Assembly: GCA_040255925.1 (NCBI GenBank)
Contig: JBDZVX010000119.1
Span: forward strand, 1 to 7,121
Source of the DNA: Nitrolancea sp040255925
GTDB taxonomy: Bacteria; Chloroflexota; Chloroflexia; Thermomicrobiales; Thermomicrobiaceae
Length of the DNA stretch: 7,121 nt
Reading direction: 5' to 3'
In this document: piece by piece, positions 5,734-7,121 of the stretch
How the letters are laid out: every line of letters begins with the position of its first letter
Numbering within the stretch: the stretch's first letter is position 1
Position numbers and translations under genes: made by a program
Notes under the pieces: generated by a model
The model's input: only the letters and a program-made list of their open reading frames with translations
The model's database searches: none
What the model was told of the DNA's origin: nothing

Positions 5734-7050
5734 TCACTCGTGCGGATCAGACGGCTTCGCGGCCGCCACTCCCGGTGCTGCCTCCGCCTGCTGCTCCGCC
5801 GCAGGATTCCGCAGGCGGGTAAAGAGATCGAGATATCGCTTGACATTCGCCGTCGTCAGAAAGTGCCGGAGCACGTGCTCATGGCCGCGCTCCCCTAGCG
5901 CGGTCATGAGATCCGGATTTCTGAGCAATTCGATAATGCGGGCCGCCGCTTCGCCGACCGAATTGACCAGGAAGCCGGTTTGCCCCTGAATGACCTGGGT
6001 TGGAATCCCGCCGACGTTTCCGGCGACGACCGGCTTCCGCTTCCAGAGCGCTTCGGTGACGGTGAGACCGAATCCCTCACGGAGCGATTTCTGGAGAACG
6101 ACGGTTGCCGCCCGCTGAAGGGCGTTCACCTCGACGTTGCCGACGCCATTGAGATTTGAAAGCAGGAAAATATCGTAGTCGTCGCCGGCATGGCGCGCCG
6201 TTCGTTCGTAGTAGGACCAGCCTTCCGGATCGTCGTGTGCCATCGACGCGACCATCACCAGTTGCACCTCGGGAAACTCGCATTTCACGATCCGGTAGGT
6301 GTCGATGACGCCAAGCGGGTCCTTCCAGGGATCAAAGCGGGACACTTGGATGATAATCGGGCGCGTTCGATCGATCCCATATTGTTTGGCGATCTCGGTA
6401 ATCGTGCTGTCCGGAAGATCGTAATTCTTCGGGCTGAGCGGGTCGATCGAGGGTGGGATGATCGCGATGTTATCGATACGGAGATCGTTTTTGACATATT
6501 GCGGGATGGTGAAAATCGCGGCGTTGTGGGCCTCGACATAGGGGCGGAGAAAGTCCCAGACATCGGGCTGTGCCGCGGTGAGATCGATATGGCAACGCCA
6601 GATCCAGCAGCCGTCAGTCGGCCCGGAGCGTTCGAGAAGCATAGCGCGAATCGGCGCCGGCTGGGGATCATGGATGACGACAAAATCGTATGACTCGTCC
6701 CAAAGGTCGGCGTTGAGCTTGTTGTAGCGGAGATAGATTTCCCGCATCGCCGAATCGATGTTGACAAAGGCACCCTGGAGGGCGTTATGCATGGCCTTGG
6801 TCACGGTGTAGAACTCATCGGACCCGCGCATAACCTGCCAGTCGGCCGCGAGACCGAGGTTCTGCATCAGGGGAACAACGCCGTTCAGGAGTTCGGCGAC
6901 CCCACCGCCAAACGCGGTCGCGTTGAAATGGAGGACGCGCGCGTCACGGAAGGGCTCAGCTAGCGCACGCAGTTCGTCGATCGCTTCATCTCCGACGATC
7001 TTCCGGTAGTCCTCGGCCGACTTTGGTAAGAGCGGAACCGAAGCGAACAA
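5734..7050 (-). CDS. treT: Trehalose synthase TreT (GT4, NDP-glucose + glucose to trehalose)
   Basis: The 438-residue product matches TreT, the one-step, retaining trehalose synthase known from Pyrococcus, Thermoproteus and Rubrobacter. The N-terminal lobe carries 'HFNATAFGGGVAELLNGVVPLMQNLGL' (41-67; glycine loop GGGVAE 48-53) and 'EFYTVTKAMHNALQG' (79-93). The hinge region has 'VIHDPQPAP' (125-133) and 'WRCHIDLT' (151-158). The C-terminal Rossmann lobe has 'SRFDPWKDPLGVIDTYR' (237-253), whose Arg238 and Lys243 are the expected donor-phosphate ligands, and 'LREGFGLTVTEALW' (323-336) with the EX7E pair Glu325/Glu333. The last 25 residues are Ala/Gln/Glu/Pro-rich and probably disordered. No signal or membrane segment is seen, so it is cytoplasmic. 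The start codon is TTG, chosen because GAAAGGA lies eight bases upstream and no ATG or GTG fits. It is the first gene of the - strand group; whether the donor is ADP-, UDP- or GDP-glucose cannot be read from sequence. Confidence 0.92.
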   Translation of the reverse strand: MFASVPLLPKSAEDYRKIVGDEAIDELRALAEPFRDARVLHFNATAFGGGVAELLNGVVPLMQNLGLAADWQVMRGSDEFYTVTKAMHNALQGAFVNIDSAMREIYLRYNKLNADLWDESYDFVVIHDPQPAPIRAMLLERSGPTDGCWIWRCHIDLTAAQPDVWDFLRPYVEAHNAAIFTIPQYVKNDLRIDNIAIIPPSIDPLSPKNYDLPDSTITEIAKQYGIDRTRPIIIQVSRFDPWKDPLGVIDTYRIVKCEFPEVQLVMVASMAHDDPEGWSYYERTARHAGDDYDIFLLSNLNGVGNVEVNALQRAATVVLQKSLREGFGLTVTEALWKRKPVVAGNVGGIPTQVIQGQTGFLVNSVGEAAARIIELLRNPDLMTALGERGHEHVLRHFLTTANVKRYLDLFTRLRNPAAEQQAEAAPGVAAAKPSDPHE

Positions 7051-7057
7051 GGATGCG

Positions 7058-7112
7058 TTCCTTTCAGGCGTAGGTGGAAAAGCTCCATTTCGATCCTACC
7101 ATACTGAAGGAA
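7058..7112 (-). promoter_or_regulatory. Possible leader stem covering the treT ribosome site
   Basis: In the - strand, TTCCTTCAG (7112-7104) can pair with CTGAAAGGAA (7067-7058) over nine pairs with one bulged A. This would bury the Shine-Dalgarno sequence of treT. The loop of about 36 bases contains TAGGAT (7098-7093), which is also a fair -10 candidate. If that -10 is used, the upstream arm is not transcribed and the stem cannot form. Both readings are speculative. No -35 match can be placed because the window ends at 7121. Confidence 0.2.
7059..7065 (-). promoter_or_regulatory. Ribosome binding site that fixes the TTG start of treT
   Basis: On the - strand GAAAGGA is separated by eight bases from TTG (7050-7048). 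The spacing is close to ideal, and the first residues (FASVPLLPKS) lead straight into the TreT fold, so the rare TTG is likely to be the true start. Confidence 0.65.
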
Positions 7113-7121
7113 AGCACTCTT

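Noticed and set aside
6190..6693. + strand open frame opposite treT
   Set aside because: It mirrors the treT codons, has no ribosome site and no recognisable motif.

Overview
The window looks like a piece of a high-GC bacterial chromosome. The gene set is a GCS2/YbdK ligase, a BrkB/YihY membrane protein, a GT20 trehalose-phosphate synthase and a TreT-type trehalose synthase. That set, together with GTG/TTG starts, Shine-Dalgarno sites and GC-rich codon use, would suit a Chloroflexota (Thermomicrobia/Sphaerobacter-like) or actinobacterial host. The taxonomic guess is inference; no rRNA or other marker gene is present.

Layout from left to right. (1) At the left edge is the last 44 codons of a + strand membrane protein, probably a LysE-family exporter. 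(2) A + strand gene at 330-1112 encodes an Abi-like protein with a HEPN-type RNxxxH motif. It is less GC-rich than its neighbours and is flanked by gene-free DNA (138-329 and 1113-1560), so it looks like a small accessory insertion in a metabolic neighbourhood. A 16-base dyad is centred on its ATG. (3) A + strand carboxylate-amine ligase (YbdK/GCS2) lies at 1561-2682. (4) A - strand BrkB/YihY membrane protein at 2679-3905 converges on it, and the two stop codons interlock inside one CTAG. (5) On the - strand, transcribed right to left, are treT (7050-5734) and a GT20 trehalose-6-phosphate synthase (about 5623-4046), with brkB downstream. These three may form one transcription unit, with the promoter near the right edge.

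The two sugar genes encode two different routes to trehalose. TreT joins an NDP-glucose to free glucose in one step. The GT20 enzyme makes trehalose-6-phosphate, which needs a phosphatase, and no OtsB is seen here. The GT20 protein is recognisable but its motifs differ from the OtsA textbook pattern, so its acceptor is not certain. Trehalose, a glutathione-like gamma-glutamyl ligase and an envelope protein together suggest a stress/osmoprotection neighbourhood (inference). I see no rRNA, tRNA, CRISPR array, intact mobile element or convincing rho-independent terminator. The most accessory-looking and least explained element is the Abi-like gene with its start-codon dyad.
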